Positions 8,803 through 17,098 of a stretch of DNA of 64,000 bases are shown in pieces. Each line of letters opens with the position of its first letter. Positions within the stretch are counted from its first letter, which is position 1. The position numbers and the translations under genes were made by a program. The notes under the pieces were generated by a model. It was given only the letters and a program-made list of their open reading frames with translations. It was not told the origin of the DNA and searched no databases. Origin of the DNA: Bog-473 sp963745665 (GTDB taxonomy: Bacteria; Actinomycetota; Acidimicrobiia; Acidimicrobiales; RAAP-2); assembly GCA_963745665.1 (NCBI GenBank), contig CAVUYE010000003.1:372001-436000 (forward strand), given 5' to 3'.

Positions 8803-10425
8803 GTGTTGCGCGTTCGCTCCCTCGGGACGGTTCCCTACCACGAGGCCTCTGCGCTCCAGCACGCACTGGCCACCGAGGCGGCCGACGACTACCTGTTGGT
8901 CTTGCAGCATCCCCACACGTACACGTTGGGGGCGCATGCCGAGGAGCGCCACGTGCTGGTCGACCCCGTGGCCGTCGGTGCCGTGCTGGAGCGCACCGAC
9001 CGCGGGGGAGACGTGACCTACCACGGTCCCGGCCAGCTGGTGGCCTATCCGATCATCACCGTGCCCGACGACCCGGCCTCGGGTCCCGCGCACGTCCACC
9101 GGCTGGAGCAGGTCGTCATCGCCACGCTGGCCGATCTCGGCCTGAGCGGGGCGAGTTCCGAGGACGGGTACCCGGGCGTGTGGCTCGACGCCGGGAGCCC
9201 CGGTGCCCGCAAGATCGCCGCCATCGGCGTGCGCACACTGCGGGTCAGCGCCGGGCGCCGGCGCACGCTCCACGGTGTGGCGCTCAACGTGACCACTGAT
9301 CTGGCTATGTTCGGCCACATCGTGCCCTGCGGGATTGCGGATCGCGGCGTGACGTCACTGCGCGCCGAGGGCATCGACGTGCCGTTGGCGGCGGTGGTGG
9401 ACGCCTTCGTGGCGCGCGCCACGGAAGTGTTCGGCACGGGAGATGTCGAGCGCGCCGACGTGGTCCGCGGACCCGCTGAGGCACAGGGAGTGCCGGCGAT
9501 CGTCGAGCGCCCGCTCCTGCGCCGACTTCGTCAGGCGGGGGTGGCACCTGAGGCAGCCCTCGACATCGGACAGCGCAAGCCGGACTTCTTGCGGGTGCCC
9601 GTGCGGATCGGCAAGGACTACCGCCAGCTCGGGTCGACCATCCACGACCTCGGGCTCGTCACCGTGTGCGAGGAGGCGGGGTGCCCGAACATCTACGAGT
9701 GCTGGGCCGACGGCACGGCGACCTTCATGATCAACGGCGATCGCTGCACGCGGGCGTGCGGGTTCTGCCAGGTGGACACCCGCCACCCCCTTCCGCTGTC
9801 GCCCGATGAGCCGGAACGGGTGGCCCAGGCCGTCGAGCGGATGCGACTGGGCCACGCCGTCGTCACCTGTGTCGCCCGCGACGATCTGCCCGACGGTGGC
9901 GCCGGCGCCATGGCCGAGACCATCCGGGCCGTCCGCGCTCGTGCCCCCGGCACCACAGTCGAGGTTCTGATCTCGGACTGCCGGGGCGACGTGGCAGCGC
10001 TGGACGCCATCTTCGAGGCCCGCCCAGACATCCTGAACCACAACATCGAGACGGTGGCGCGATTGCAGCGGGCGGTCCGGCCCTCCGCGGGCTACGCCCG
10101 CAGCCTGGCCGTGCTCGCTCGGGCGGGGCAGGCGGGCCTCGTCACCAAGTCGGGCCTCATGGTCGGGCTCGGTGAACGTGAGGACGAGGTCGTGGCCACC
10201 ATGGCCGACCTACGCGGCGTGGGCGTCTCCATCGTCACGATCGGGCAGTACCTGCGGCCCAGCCGGGATCACCTCCCGGTTTCCCGCTACTGGACGCCCG
10301 ATGAGTTCGACCGCCTGCGTGAGGCCGGCTCAGCACTCGGCGTGGCCCACGTCGAGGCATCGCCGTTGACCAGGTCGAGCTATCACGCACGGGAGGCGGC
10401 CGTCGCCGCCGGTCAGGGCATCTGA
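8803..10425 (+). CDS. lipB-lipA: LipB-LipA fusion: octanoyltransferase plus lipoyl synthase
   Basis: One 540-residue reading frame carries both steps of lipoate assembly. Residues about 1-215 are LipB, which moves octanoate from acyl carrier protein to the lipoyl domain: GGDVTYHGPGQLVAYPI, Lys137 in GARKIAAIGVR and Cys176 in GHIVPCGI. Residues about 245-540 are LipA, the radical-SAM sulphur-inserting enzyme: auxiliary cluster cysteines 289, 294 and 300 in CEEAGCPNIYEC, and SAM-cluster cysteines 315, 319 and 322 in CTRACGFC, ending with the conserved SPLTRSSYHA. No stop or start separates them. GTG 8803 (or TTG 8806) follows the E2 stop by 10 bases, so this is translationally linked to its substrate protein. 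Confidence 0.93.
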   Translation: MLRVRSLGTVPYHEASALQHALATEAADDYLLVLQHPHTYTLGAHAEERHVLVDPVAVGAVLERTDRGGDVTYHGPGQLVAYPIITVPDDPASGPAHVHRLEQVVIATLADLGLSGASSEDGYPGVWLDAGSPGARKIAAIGVRTLRVSAGRRRTLHGVALNVTTDLAMFGHIVPCGIADRGVTSLRAEGIDVPLAAVVDAFVARATEVFGTGDVERADVVRGPAEAQGVPAIVERPLLRRLRQAGVAPEAALDIGQRKPDFLRVPVRIGKDYRQLGSTIHDLGLVTVCEEAGCPNIYECWADGTATFMINGDRCTRACGFCQVDTRHPLPLSPDEPERVAQAVERMRLGHAVVTCVARDDLPDGGAGAMAETIRAVRARAPGTTVEVLISDCRGDVAALDAIFEARPDILNHNIETVARLQRAVRPSAGYARSLAVLARAGQAGLVTKSGLMVGLGEREDEVVATMADLRGVGVSIVTIGQYLRPSRDHLPVSRYWTPDEFDRLREAGSALGVAHVEASPLTRSSYHAREAAVAAGQGI

Positions 10426-10447
10426 CCAGGCGATCTCCCGGGCTTGA

Positions 10448-10471
10448 GTTGGCGATGCGTCACCGCCCAAC
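10448..10471 (+). terminator. Weak hairpin after lipB-lipA
   Basis: GTTGGCG and CGCCCAAC can pair with one bulge around a 9-base loop, 22 bases after the stop. There is no T tract. It is the only candidate terminator for the lpdA-E2-lipBA operon. Confidence 0.3.
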
Positions 10472-10503
10472 CGCCGTTGTCCTGCAGTGATCCGCTTAAG
10501 GGT

Positions 10504-10523
10504 CTTTCGACTCGGGCCGAAAG
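10504..10523 (+). promoter_or_regulatory. Perfect CTTTCG/CGAAAG stem-loop upstream of secreted protein gene
   Basis: CTTTCG, an 8-base loop ACTCGGGC, then CGAAAG form a perfect 6-bp inverted repeat ending 6 bases before the next start codon. An overlapping GGGTC...GACTC half-dyad lies on the left side. The position suggests an operator or a structured 5' end that affects translation. Confidence 0.35.
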
Positions 10524-10529
10524 TCACAT

Positions 10530-11231
10530 GTGCCCCTCTTCGAGCACCCTCGGAGCGCAGGAGCCGGCTCAGACCCAGCGGCGCCTCACCCGCGCTGGAG
10601 TCCGCGTCGTTGGATGTGGATGCTCGGGTTGGCGTCGGTGACAATTTTTGCGACAGGCGGCACCCTCGGCGCGCAGGCTGCGGTCTCTCCTGCGGGCATG
10701 GCACGACTGGCGTCGGCCTCGCTCGAGCAGGTGCCAACCACGACGACGAGCACGACCTCCTCGACGACGAGCACGACGACCACGACCTCGACGACTACGC
10801 CCACAACGACCCCGACGACCGCACCGACTGCGGTCCTGGCGGCCGCTCCCGTCACGACACCTGCGGCTCCATCTGCTGCTGCCGCTCCGCCGCCGGCTCC
10901 CGTTGCCGCGCCGCTTCCTGCCTACGGCCAGGCCACCGTCTGGGGCTGTACCGCTGCACTGGCGTACCTCCAGGCCTACGCCGCTCCCGGCTTTGCGTTG
11001 GACTGCCCCGGCTACGCCGAGGGGCACGAGGCAATGACCTGTCTGCACGGCACGCCCCAATACCCGGATGCCTGTCCGAACGGACCGACGATCGCCATCG
11101 CCGATCCGTGCCCGCAGGCCTACATGAACGAGTCGTCCAACTCCTGGTACCTGACGGGCCAACTCTCCACGGAGCAGCAGAAGTTCGGCGACTCGTACGA
11201 CGTCATCGACCCCTTCGGGGCCTGCCCATAG
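10530..11231 (+). CDS. Secreted protein with Thr-rich linker and six-Cys C-terminal domain
   Basis: A 233-residue protein of unknown function. A basic N-terminus is followed by a hydrophobic segment (MWMLGLASVTIFATGGTLGA, about residues 29-48) that is a signal peptide or anchor. Residues about 68-95 are nearly all Thr and Ser encoded by ACG/ACC repeats, then an Ala/Pro linker, as in cell-wall-spanning linkers likely to be O-glycosylated. The C-terminal domain of about 100 residues has six cysteines (in WGC, LDC, MTC, DAC, DPC and GAC), enough for three disulphides, in line with export. No catalytic motif is recognised. ATG 10530 is supported because it places the hydrophobic segment near the N-terminus. 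Confidence 0.7.
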   Translation: MPLFEHPRSAGAGSDPAAPHPRWSPRRWMWMLGLASVTIFATGGTLGAQAAVSPAGMARLASASLEQVPTTTTSTTSSTTSTTTTTSTTTPTTTPTTAPTAVLAAAPVTTPAAPSAAAAPPPAPVAAPLPAYGQATVWGCTAALAYLQAYAAPGFALDCPGYAEGHEAMTCLHGTPQYPDACPNGPTIAIADPCPQAYMNESSNSWYLTGQLSTEQQKFGDSYDVIDPFGACP

Positions 11232-11257
11232 ACGGGACAGCTACGCTCGCCGGTGGC

Positions 11258-11287
11258 CCGACGACTGAGCCGCTCTCGCCTCGTCGG
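11258..11287 (+). terminator. Hairpin between secreted protein and DyP genes
   Basis: CCGACGA and TCGTCGG pair perfectly over 7 bp around a 16-base loop, followed by CCTTTG. It is a plausible terminator for the upstream gene. Confidence 0.35.
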
Positions 11288-11328
11288 CCTTTGAGGAACG
11301 CCCGGAGAGAAAGCTGAGTAGGACGTCT

Positions 11329-12414
11329 ATGGCGAATGTCGCGCAGAGTCCCGAGGCGGTCGAGGGGCCGCCGCCCGTGGCGCAACCCGTGCTCACCCCG
11401 CTGACGGCCAGTGCGGTGATCCTCGTCCTCACCATCGACGACGGCGGTGAGCCGGTCGTCCACGATCTGCTGGCCGACCTGTCCGGACTCGGACGCACGG
11501 TGTCCTTCCGTTCGCCCGAGGCCGGGTTGGCCGTGGTGGCGGGTGTCGGATCGGCCGCGTGGGATCGCCTTTTCTCCGGTACGCGACCCGTCGAGCTGCA
11601 CCCCTTCCAGGTCCTCGACGGCGATCGGCACCGAGCGGTGGCCACTCCGGGCGATCTCTTGCTCCACATCCGGTCAGCCACCATGGACCTCTGTTGGGAG
11701 CTGGCGTCGCTGGTCGTCGGACGGCTGGCCGGTGCCGCGACAGTGGTGGATGAGGTCCACGGATTCAGGTATTTCGACGAGCGGGATCTGCTCGGCTTCG
11801 TCGATGGGACGGAGAACCCGACTGGGCAAGCAGCCGAGGTCGCGGTGACCATCGGCGCCGAGGATCCCGCCTTCGCCGGTGGGAGCTACGTGATCGTGCA
11901 GAAGTACCTGCACGACATGGCTGCCTGGGACGCGCTGACCGTCGAGGAACAGGAGCGCGTGATCGGGCGGGCCAAGCTCTCCAACGTGGAGATGGACGAT
12001 GAGGTGAAGCCGTCGAACTCGCACGTGGCGCTCAACACCATCGTCGAGCCCGACGGCACGCAGCGGCAGATCCTGCGGGAGAACATGCCCTTCGGGACAT
12101 TGGGAGCCGGTGAATTCGGCACCTATTTCATCGGGTACGCCGCGACCCCCTCCGTCACCGAGCTGATGCTCCAACACATGTTCCTCGGGGATCCGCCCGG
12201 GAACTACGACAGGATCCTCGACTTCTCCACCGCTATCACGGGCTCGTTGTTCTTCGTGCCGACGGCCGATTTTCTCGACGATCCGCCTCCTCCTCCGCCC
12301 TCGCTGTCGCCCTCGGCCAGCGAGGATCCGCCGGAGGAACAGGCGGGCGTTCCCAGTCAGCGGGTTGGCGGAAGCGACGGGTCGCTCGGCATCGGCGGAC
12401 TCGCAGGCGCGTAG
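11329..12414 (+). CDS. DyP-type haem peroxidase with encapsulin cargo-loading tail
   Basis: A 361-residue dye-decolourising peroxidase, class B-like. The distal motif is GFVDGTENP with catalytic Asp159; the proximal haem ligand is His232 in PSNSHVALNT; the distal Arg lies in RQILRENMPFG. After the peroxidase fold ends near FFVPTADFL, a Pro/Ser-rich linker leads to a final SDGSLGIGGLAGA. This closely resembles the cargo-loading peptides that direct DyPs into encapsulin shells (the SLGIGSL-type tail). No encapsulin shell gene is visible beside it or in the window; the next gene is an acyl-CoA dehydrogenase 12 bases downstream. Confidence 0.9.
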   Translation: MANVAQSPEAVEGPPPVAQPVLTPLTASAVILVLTIDDGGEPVVHDLLADLSGLGRTVSFRSPEAGLAVVAGVGSAAWDRLFSGTRPVELHPFQVLDGDRHRAVATPGDLLLHIRSATMDLCWELASLVVGRLAGAATVVDEVHGFRYFDERDLLGFVDGTENPTGQAAEVAVTIGAEDPAFAGGSYVIVQKYLHDMAAWDALTVEEQERVIGRAKLSNVEMDDEVKPSNSHVALNTIVEPDGTQRQILRENMPFGTLGAGEFGTYFIGYAATPSVTELMLQHMFLGDPPGNYDRILDFSTAITGSLFFVPTADFLDDPPPPPPSLSPSASEDPPEEQAGVPSQRVGGSDGSLGIGGLAGA

Positions 12415-12426
12415 GGAGGCCACCAC

Positions 12427-13586
12427 GTGTACCTGGAACTGACGGAAGAACAACTCAGCTTGCAGCGCGAGCTGCGCGGCTATTTCGAAGACCTCGTCAC
12501 GAAGGTCGAAGGTTCCCCTTCGGACGAGGCGTCGTATATCCGCTACGTCCGCCAGATGGGGCAGGACGGCTGGCTGGGCATCGGGTGGCCGGTCGAGTAC
12601 GGCGGTCAAGCCCGGGGACCGATCGATCAGATGATCTTTGTCGAGGAGTCACACTGGGCGGGAGTGCCTCTCCCGCTGCTCACCTTGAACAGCGTGGGCC
12701 CGACGCTGATGGCTCTCGGCACCGACGAACAGAAGAACGCGACTCCTTCCGGGCATCCTCAAGGGAGAGGTCCACTTCTCCATCGGCTACACCGAGCCGT
12801 CGGCCGGCACCGACCTGGCCTCGCTCAAGACGCGGGCCGTACGTGACGGGGACGAGTACGTAATCAACGGCCAGAAGATCTTCACCAGCGCCATTCAGTA
12901 TGCCGACTACGTCTGGCTGGCGGCACGGACCGACCCCGAGGCTCCCAAGCACAAGGGCCTGTCGGTCTTCATCGTCCCCGTGGACACGCCGGGCTTTCAT
13001 TGGACGCCATTGCCCACCATCGCGGGCGACATCACGAGCACGACGTTCTACGAAGACGTTCGGGTCCCCGCAGAGAACCTCGTCGGCGTCGGAGAACCAG
13101 GGCTGGAAGCTGATTACCAACCAGCTGAACCACGAACGAGTGGCCCTCTGCCCTGCCTCGGGCCTGCTGCGAAGCCTGCTGGAGGTCAGGCGCTGGGCGC
13201 AGATGCACCGCCTCCGGGATGGTCGCACGGTGTTGGATCACGAGTGGGCCCAGATCATGCTGGCCAGGGCCCACGCCAAGATCGACGTGCTCAAGCTGTT
13301 GAACTGGAAGCTCGCGTGGGGCTCCGGCAAGGGGCTCAATCCCGCAGACGCCTCGGCCACCAAGGTGTACGGAACCGAGCTCTCACTCGAGGTCTATCGA
13401 CTCCTCCTCGAGGTGGTCGGTCAGGCGGGTTACCTGGTCGAGGGATCGGCGGGCGCGATCCTGCGAGGCCGCTTGGAGAACCAGGCCCGGAGCCAGACCA
13501 TCTTCACCTTCGGCGGAGGGACCAACGAGGTGCAGCGCGACATCATCGCCATGATCGGGTTGGGGATGCCTCGGGCGCCGCGCTGA
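12427..13586 (+). CDS. Acyl-CoA dehydrogenase, two frame breaks
   Basis: FAD flavoprotein of the acyl-CoA dehydrogenase family, about 386 residues. MYLELTEEQLSLQRELRGYF to TDEQKN is in the first frame; at about 12742 it moves to a frame reading LPGILKGEVHFSIGYTEPSAGTDLASL, the family FAD/substrate loop; at about 13090 it moves again to NQLNHERVALCPASGLL and the C-terminal helical domain ending RSQTIFTFGGGTNEVQRDIIA. Each break is one base. The GTG at 12427 follows GGAGG. Substrate cannot be assigned; the family includes steroid and fatty acyl-CoA dehydrogenases. It lies 12 bases after the DyP gene. Confidence 0.85.
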
Positions 13587-13660
13587 AGACGCTGCAGCGC
13601 GACATTCTGCATCGAGGTCGCCTGGTCGCGACGGGGAAAGGTTTGGGTAGATTCAACCTG

Positions 13661-14185
13661 ATGGTGGAAGACATCGTGGATCCGCGGCGAACCGAGCCGA
13701 GCAAGGATGGCCTCTCCGAGCGGGAGATGCTCGAGGCCTGGCTGGAGTTCCACCGGGTGACGCTGATCCTCAAAGCCGAAGGCCTGAACGATGAGGAGCG
13801 CAAACGTCGTCCGGTGGCCAGTTCGAATCTCTCTCTGCACGGACTCGTCCGGCACATGGGCGAGGTCGAGCGCTCCTGGTTCGGCAGGGTTCTCCAGCGC
13901 GAGGCCGACGCTCCGTACATCTGGTATGACCCCGAGGTCGAGGACAGCGAGCTCCTGGGCCTCGACGAGGCCGATTGGGCCGAGGATCTGGCGATGTGGC
14001 GAGCGGAGTGCGAGGAGAGCCGAAAGGCCGCAGCGTCCCGCTCCCTCGACGACACAGGTGTGACCCGAAGGGGAGAGCCCTGCACTCTGAGGTGGATCTA
14101 CGTCCACATGATTGAGGAGTACGCCCGGCACAATGGGCACGCGGATCTGATCCGGGAGCTCATCGATGGCGCTGTGGGCTGGTAG
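13661..14185 (+). CDS. DinB/DUF664 family protein
   Basis: A 174-residue DUF664-type DinB protein. Putative metal histidines are in NLSLHGLVRHMGEVERSWF and in HMIEEYARHNGHADLIREL. These are related to mycothiol-dependent transferases, although the substrate is unknown. ATG 13661 fits the family start (MVEDIVDPRR); no good ribosome-binding site precedes it. It sits alone between the acyl-CoA dehydrogenase and the Clp-N gene. Confidence 0.82.
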   Translation: MVEDIVDPRRTEPSKDGLSEREMLEAWLEFHRVTLILKAEGLNDEERKRRPVASSNLSLHGLVRHMGEVERSWFGRVLQREADAPYIWYDPEVEDSELLGLDEADWAEDLAMWRAECEESRKAAASRSLDDTGVTRRGEPCTLRWIYVHMIEEYARHNGHADLIRELIDGAVGW

Positions 14186-14268
14186 CTGAGGCGCGCCCAG
14201 GGGGAGGCACCGAGGGGTTGCCCTCAGACGCGCCCAGACGCCCTGAGCCGACAGGTACCCTAACCGAC

Positions 14269-14940
14269 GTGTTCGAACGCTTTACCGACCGGGCGCGGCG
14301 TGTCTTGACGCTGGCGCAGGAAGAAGCCCGCCTGCTCAACCACTCCTTCATCGGCACCGAGCACATCCTCCTCGCATTGATCCGGGAGGGCGACGGACTC
14401 GGGGCCGAGGCATTGCGGTCACTCGGGGTCTCTTTCGAGACCGTGCGAGAAAAGGTCGTGGAGCTGGTCGGGATATCGGGCAGTGTCCCTGGTGCCTCGC
14501 CCCCATTCACCCCGCGGGCCAAGAAGGTCCTGGAGCTCGCGCTCCGCGAGGCGCTGCAGTACAACCACAGCTACATCGGAACTGAGCACATTCTCCTGGG
14601 CCTTGTGCGCGAGGGAGATGGAGTGGCGGCCCATGTGCTCGTTGGGCTCGGTGTCGATCTCTACCTTGTGCGACAAGCAGTGAATGACCTGATTACGGGT
14701 GGACCGGAGCCGCAGGCCGGCCAGAGCCAGGAAGAGCGGCCCGCGGCGTCGCCACAGATCTCTCAGTCGAGGGACGCATCCTGCCCGCACTGCGCCTCCC
14801 TCCTCGTGGGGGCGGTTCGATTTCGCAGCATGTCCATTCCAGCGGACGACGAGAACGCAAGCCCGCTGACCCTGGACGTCGTGTATTGCCGATACTGCGG
14901 GACCACGCTGCAGTTGTTGAAGCCGGACACCCGCGGCTGA
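14269..14940 (+). CDS. Double Clp N-domain protein with C-terminal zinc ribbon, no ATPase
   Basis: A 223-residue protein. The first half is two Clp N repeats as at the start of ClpC: MFERFTDRARRVLTLAQEEA with HSFIGTEHILLALIREG, then FTPRAKKVLELALREAL with HSYIGTEHILLGLVREGDG. ClpC would continue into two AAA+ modules, but here a short linker leads to a CPHC (about residue 178) and CRYC (about residue 211) pair, which should bind one zinc, and the protein ends. It may act as a stand-alone adaptor or substrate binder for ClpC or a phosphoarginine reader. GTG 14269 matches the ClpC start. Confidence 0.82.
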   Translation: MFERFTDRARRVLTLAQEEARLLNHSFIGTEHILLALIREGDGLGAEALRSLGVSFETVREKVVELVGISGSVPGASPPFTPRAKKVLELALREALQYNHSYIGTEHILLGLVREGDGVAAHVLVGLGVDLYLVRQAVNDLITGGPEPQAGQSQEERPAASPQISQSRDASCPHCASLLVGAVRFRSMSIPADDENASPLTLDVVYCRYCGTTLQLLKPDTRG

Positions 14941-14950
14941 GAAGAGCCGA

Positions 14951-15358
14951 GTGGGAGTGACCGGGGGAGTCACACAGCACTTCGGCTATGCGATCGACCG
15001 GCGTTATCTGCCGGTATTGCTGCCTTTCCTGCTGCGACCCTCCCGAGACGGCGTCACTCTGACGTCCGACGGGCTGTTCGTGGCGACATTCGGACTCGTC
15101 AAGGTCACCACGCCGCGATCGAACATTGCAGAGGCACACGTCACCCGGGACTACGGCTGGTGGACTTCGTTCGGGATTCGCATGTCTCAGGTCGATGACG
15201 GTTTGACCTTCGGCACGAACCACGACAAAGGCCTGTGCATCCACTTCGCCGAGAAGGTGGGATCACCGCTTCGGCGAAGTGGGCATTCGGCACTCACCGT
15301 GACCGTCGCCGACGTCGAAGGGCTGAAGCGCGCGTTGCGAGTCGGAGACGGAACGTGA
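14951..15358 (+). CDS. Conserved hypothetical protein, possible PH-like fold
   Basis: A 135-residue protein with no recognised catalytic motif. It begins GTG at 14951, 10 bases after the Clp-N gene. FGYAIDRRYLPVLLPFLLRP, DGVTLTSDGLFVATFG and HVTRDYGWWTSFGIRMS alternate hydrophobic and charged residues like a small beta barrel, and the C-terminus ends VTVADVEGLKRALRVG, which could be a capping helix. Similar small proteins are seen in actinobacteria, but function is not known to me. No signal peptide. Confidence 0.6.
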   Translation: MGVTGGVTQHFGYAIDRRYLPVLLPFLLRPSRDGVTLTSDGLFVATFGLVKVTTPRSNIAEAHVTRDYGWWTSFGIRMSQVDDGLTFGTNHDKGLCIHFAEKVGSPLRRSGHSALTVTVADVEGLKRALRVGDGT

Positions 15359-15397
15359 ATCCGGTTACCCGCTGAACGGGATCGCCGTCACCGAGGG

Positions 15398-15793
15398 TCA
15401 CCCGGGTGGGGCGAAGAACTCCAGCGCGATGTTGTCGGGATCGCGGAACGAGAGACCCGAACCGTACGGGGCGTCAACCACTCCGCCGTTCTCGATGCCC
15501 AACTCGTTGAGTCTCGATTCCCACTGCTCGAGCTCGGCGCGGTTCGCGCAGGCGAACGCCAGGTGGTCCAGACCCGGTTGCCGTTCGTCGAACGGGTCGG
15601 AGCCGTGCGGATCGTGGAACTGGTGGAGACCCACCAACGTTTGGCCGCCCAGCAGCCACACCGCATGGTGGAAGGGTCCCGTGTCCTCGTCGAGCACCGG
15701 CGGGCTCCCGATGAGGTTCTGATACCACAGACGGCTGCGGTCAAGGTCGGTGACGGTGAGCGCAACATGGGTGAGGCCAGGGAACTCGGGCAC
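15398..15793 (-). CDS. VOC (glyoxalase/extradiol dioxygenase-like) family protein
   Basis: A 131-residue VOC-fold protein with two beta-alpha-beta-beta-beta units. Metal-ligand candidates are His in LTHVALTVTDLDRS, His in LDHLAFACANR and Glu in DNIALEFFAPPG; MVGLHQFHDP adds further histidines. Function could be isomerase, lyase or antibiotic-binding. GTG 15793 is chosen because AAGGAGG lies 6 bases upstream, an unusually strong ribosome-binding site for this window. It converges on the unknown gene at 14951-15358. Confidence 0.8.
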   Translation of the reverse strand: MPEFPGLTHVALTVTDLDRSRLWYQNLIGSPPVLDEDTGPFHHAVWLLGGQTLVGLHQFHDPHGSDPFDERQPGLDHLAFACANRAELEQWESRLNELGIENGGVVDAPYGSGLSFRDPDNIALEFFAPPG

Positions 15794-16073
15794 GATGTCC
15801 TCCTTGCTTGCGTCGTCCGTCACGATACTGCGATGTGCGGCGTCTGTCCCCGGGCATCCAGGCCATGTCGCACGGGCATCGGACTCAGCTGCTGCACAGA
15901 CCCGGCAGCCGGGCGAGCGGGGCGTCGATCCGGGAGCCCGGCGGGCATCCCCAGGCGTCGGAAGGGGGCGACCGGCTGGGCCCAGCGACGGAGCGCAGGA
16001 GCCGTGACGTTCTCCCACGCCGCTCTGATCCGGTGAGGTGCGAACAAAGGGGCCGCCGGTCCACGTAGCGTTG
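15794..16073. other. 280-bp intergenic region between divergent genes
   Basis: This gap lies between the VOC gene (leftward) and the PAP2 gene (rightward). It holds GC-rich sequence with no long ORF of convincing composition, no tRNA and no strong hairpin. It should hold both promoters, but none is clear to me. Confidence 0.4.
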
Positions 16074-16730
16074 GTGCCCGTGTCACGCGTCCGGCTCACC
16101 CTCATCGCCCTCGTGAGCCTGCTCGCAACGGCGCTCTTGGGCCTCGCCGTGTCACGGGGCTTCAACGCGTACCGTTTGGAGCACCACGCGGTGCACTTGC
16201 TCGGCCCCCCGCCGAGGGCCGACAGTTGGGGCGACGTCTACCGTTGGATCGATGTCGCCGAATGGCTCGCCATTCCGATGATCGCCATCGTCTCCATCGC
16301 CGGCGTGGCCTACGGCGCACTGCACGGCGTCCTGGTGCGGGTGGTGGTACTGGCCGGATTCGCCGTAGCCGCCTTCCTGATCGGCGACCACATCGCCAAG
16401 CCGGCGGTCCACTCGTTGCTCGCCGGGCAGCTCAGCTTCCCTTCGGGGAACGTGACCGCCGTGTGCGCCACGGCGGTGGCCATGTGGCTCGCCCTCTACC
16501 CCGTGCTCGGGAACGCGACCCGGGTCATCACCTTCGCCTTCGGTGCCGCCTGGACCCTCCTGATGTCGGCGGCGGTGATCGGCGCGTACTGGCACAGGCC
16601 GCTCGACTGCATCGGCTCCATCCTGCTGTCCGTCGGCGTCGTCACGGCGGGGGCCGCCATCATGGCGCCCACACCGTCCCAGGCGCCCCCCGCAGAGCCA
16701 GCGCCGGTCGAGGTCGTGGAAACGGTCTGA
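16074..16730 (+). CDS. PAP2-superfamily membrane protein with altered phosphatase motif
   Basis: About 218 residues and six hydrophobic segments. The PAP2 signature is recognisable but altered: IGDHIAKP takes the place of the first motif, FPSGNVTAV has Asn where the second motif has the catalytic-helper His (PSGH), and AYWHRPLDCIG retains the third motif His and Asp. It probably acts on membrane lipid phosphates (for example undecaprenyl or phosphatidate) or has lost activity. The start is uncertain: GTG at 16038, 16074 and 16080 are all in frame, and 16074 places the first membrane segment near the N-terminus. Confidence 0.68.
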   Translation: MPVSRVRLTLIALVSLLATALLGLAVSRGFNAYRLEHHAVHLLGPPPRADSWGDVYRWIDVAEWLAIPMIAIVSIAGVAYGALHGVLVRVVVLAGFAVAAFLIGDHIAKPAVHSLLAGQLSFPSGNVTAVCATAVAMWLALYPVLGNATRVITFAFGAAWTLLMSAAVIGAYWHRPLDCIGSILLSVGVVTAGAAIMAPTPSQAPPAEPAPVEVVETV

Positions 16731-16758
16731 TGCGCTGGTCGACCACGAGCACGAAGAC

Positions 16759-17091
16759 ATGGAGATGCGCATGACCCCTGGTGGTGGCCCGACGACGAAC
16801 GAGATCCTCGAGCTGCTCGGGGGCCGGCCCGGATGGCGACTCGAAGCGAGATCGACGCCGGGGGCGACGCCACTGTGGTGCTTCGTCGTCAACGGCAAGA
16901 TCGAATTCTCGGTCACGGCCGACCGCGGATCCGTCAGCCTCTACGTCATGGAGACCGACCAGGAGATCGTTTTCGACGACGGGGACGGGCTGATGAGATG
17001 GCTGCGGGCCAACCGAGCGGAAGCGGTGAGGGAGCCGGCAGCGCCCGTCGGGAAGAAGTCCCGATTCCGCAAGTTCACGGACTGGGGCTGA
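16759..17091 (+). CDS. Small conserved hypothetical protein
   Basis: A 110-residue soluble protein of unknown function. The central part, WCFVVNGKIEFSVTADRGSVSLYVMETDQEIVFDDGDGLMRWL, reads as alternating beta strands followed by a helix; the C-terminus is basic (GKKSRFRKFTDWG). Starts at ATG 16759, 16765 or 16771 are equally possible. It lies 28 bases after the PAP2 gene and converges with a VOC gene. Confidence 0.6.
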   Translation: MEMRMTPGGGPTTNEILELLGGRPGWRLEARSTPGATPLWCFVVNGKIEFSVTADRGSVSLYVMETDQEIVFDDGDGLMRWLRANRAEAVREPAAPVGKKSRFRKFTDWG

Positions 17092-17098
17092 GACCGAC

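Noticed and set aside
12420..16070. Encapsulin shell gene near the tagged DyP
   Set aside because: I looked for an HK97-fold-like frame of about 260-300 residues on both strands; the frames present are an acyl-CoA dehydrogenase, DinB, Clp-N, an unknown protein and a VOC protein.
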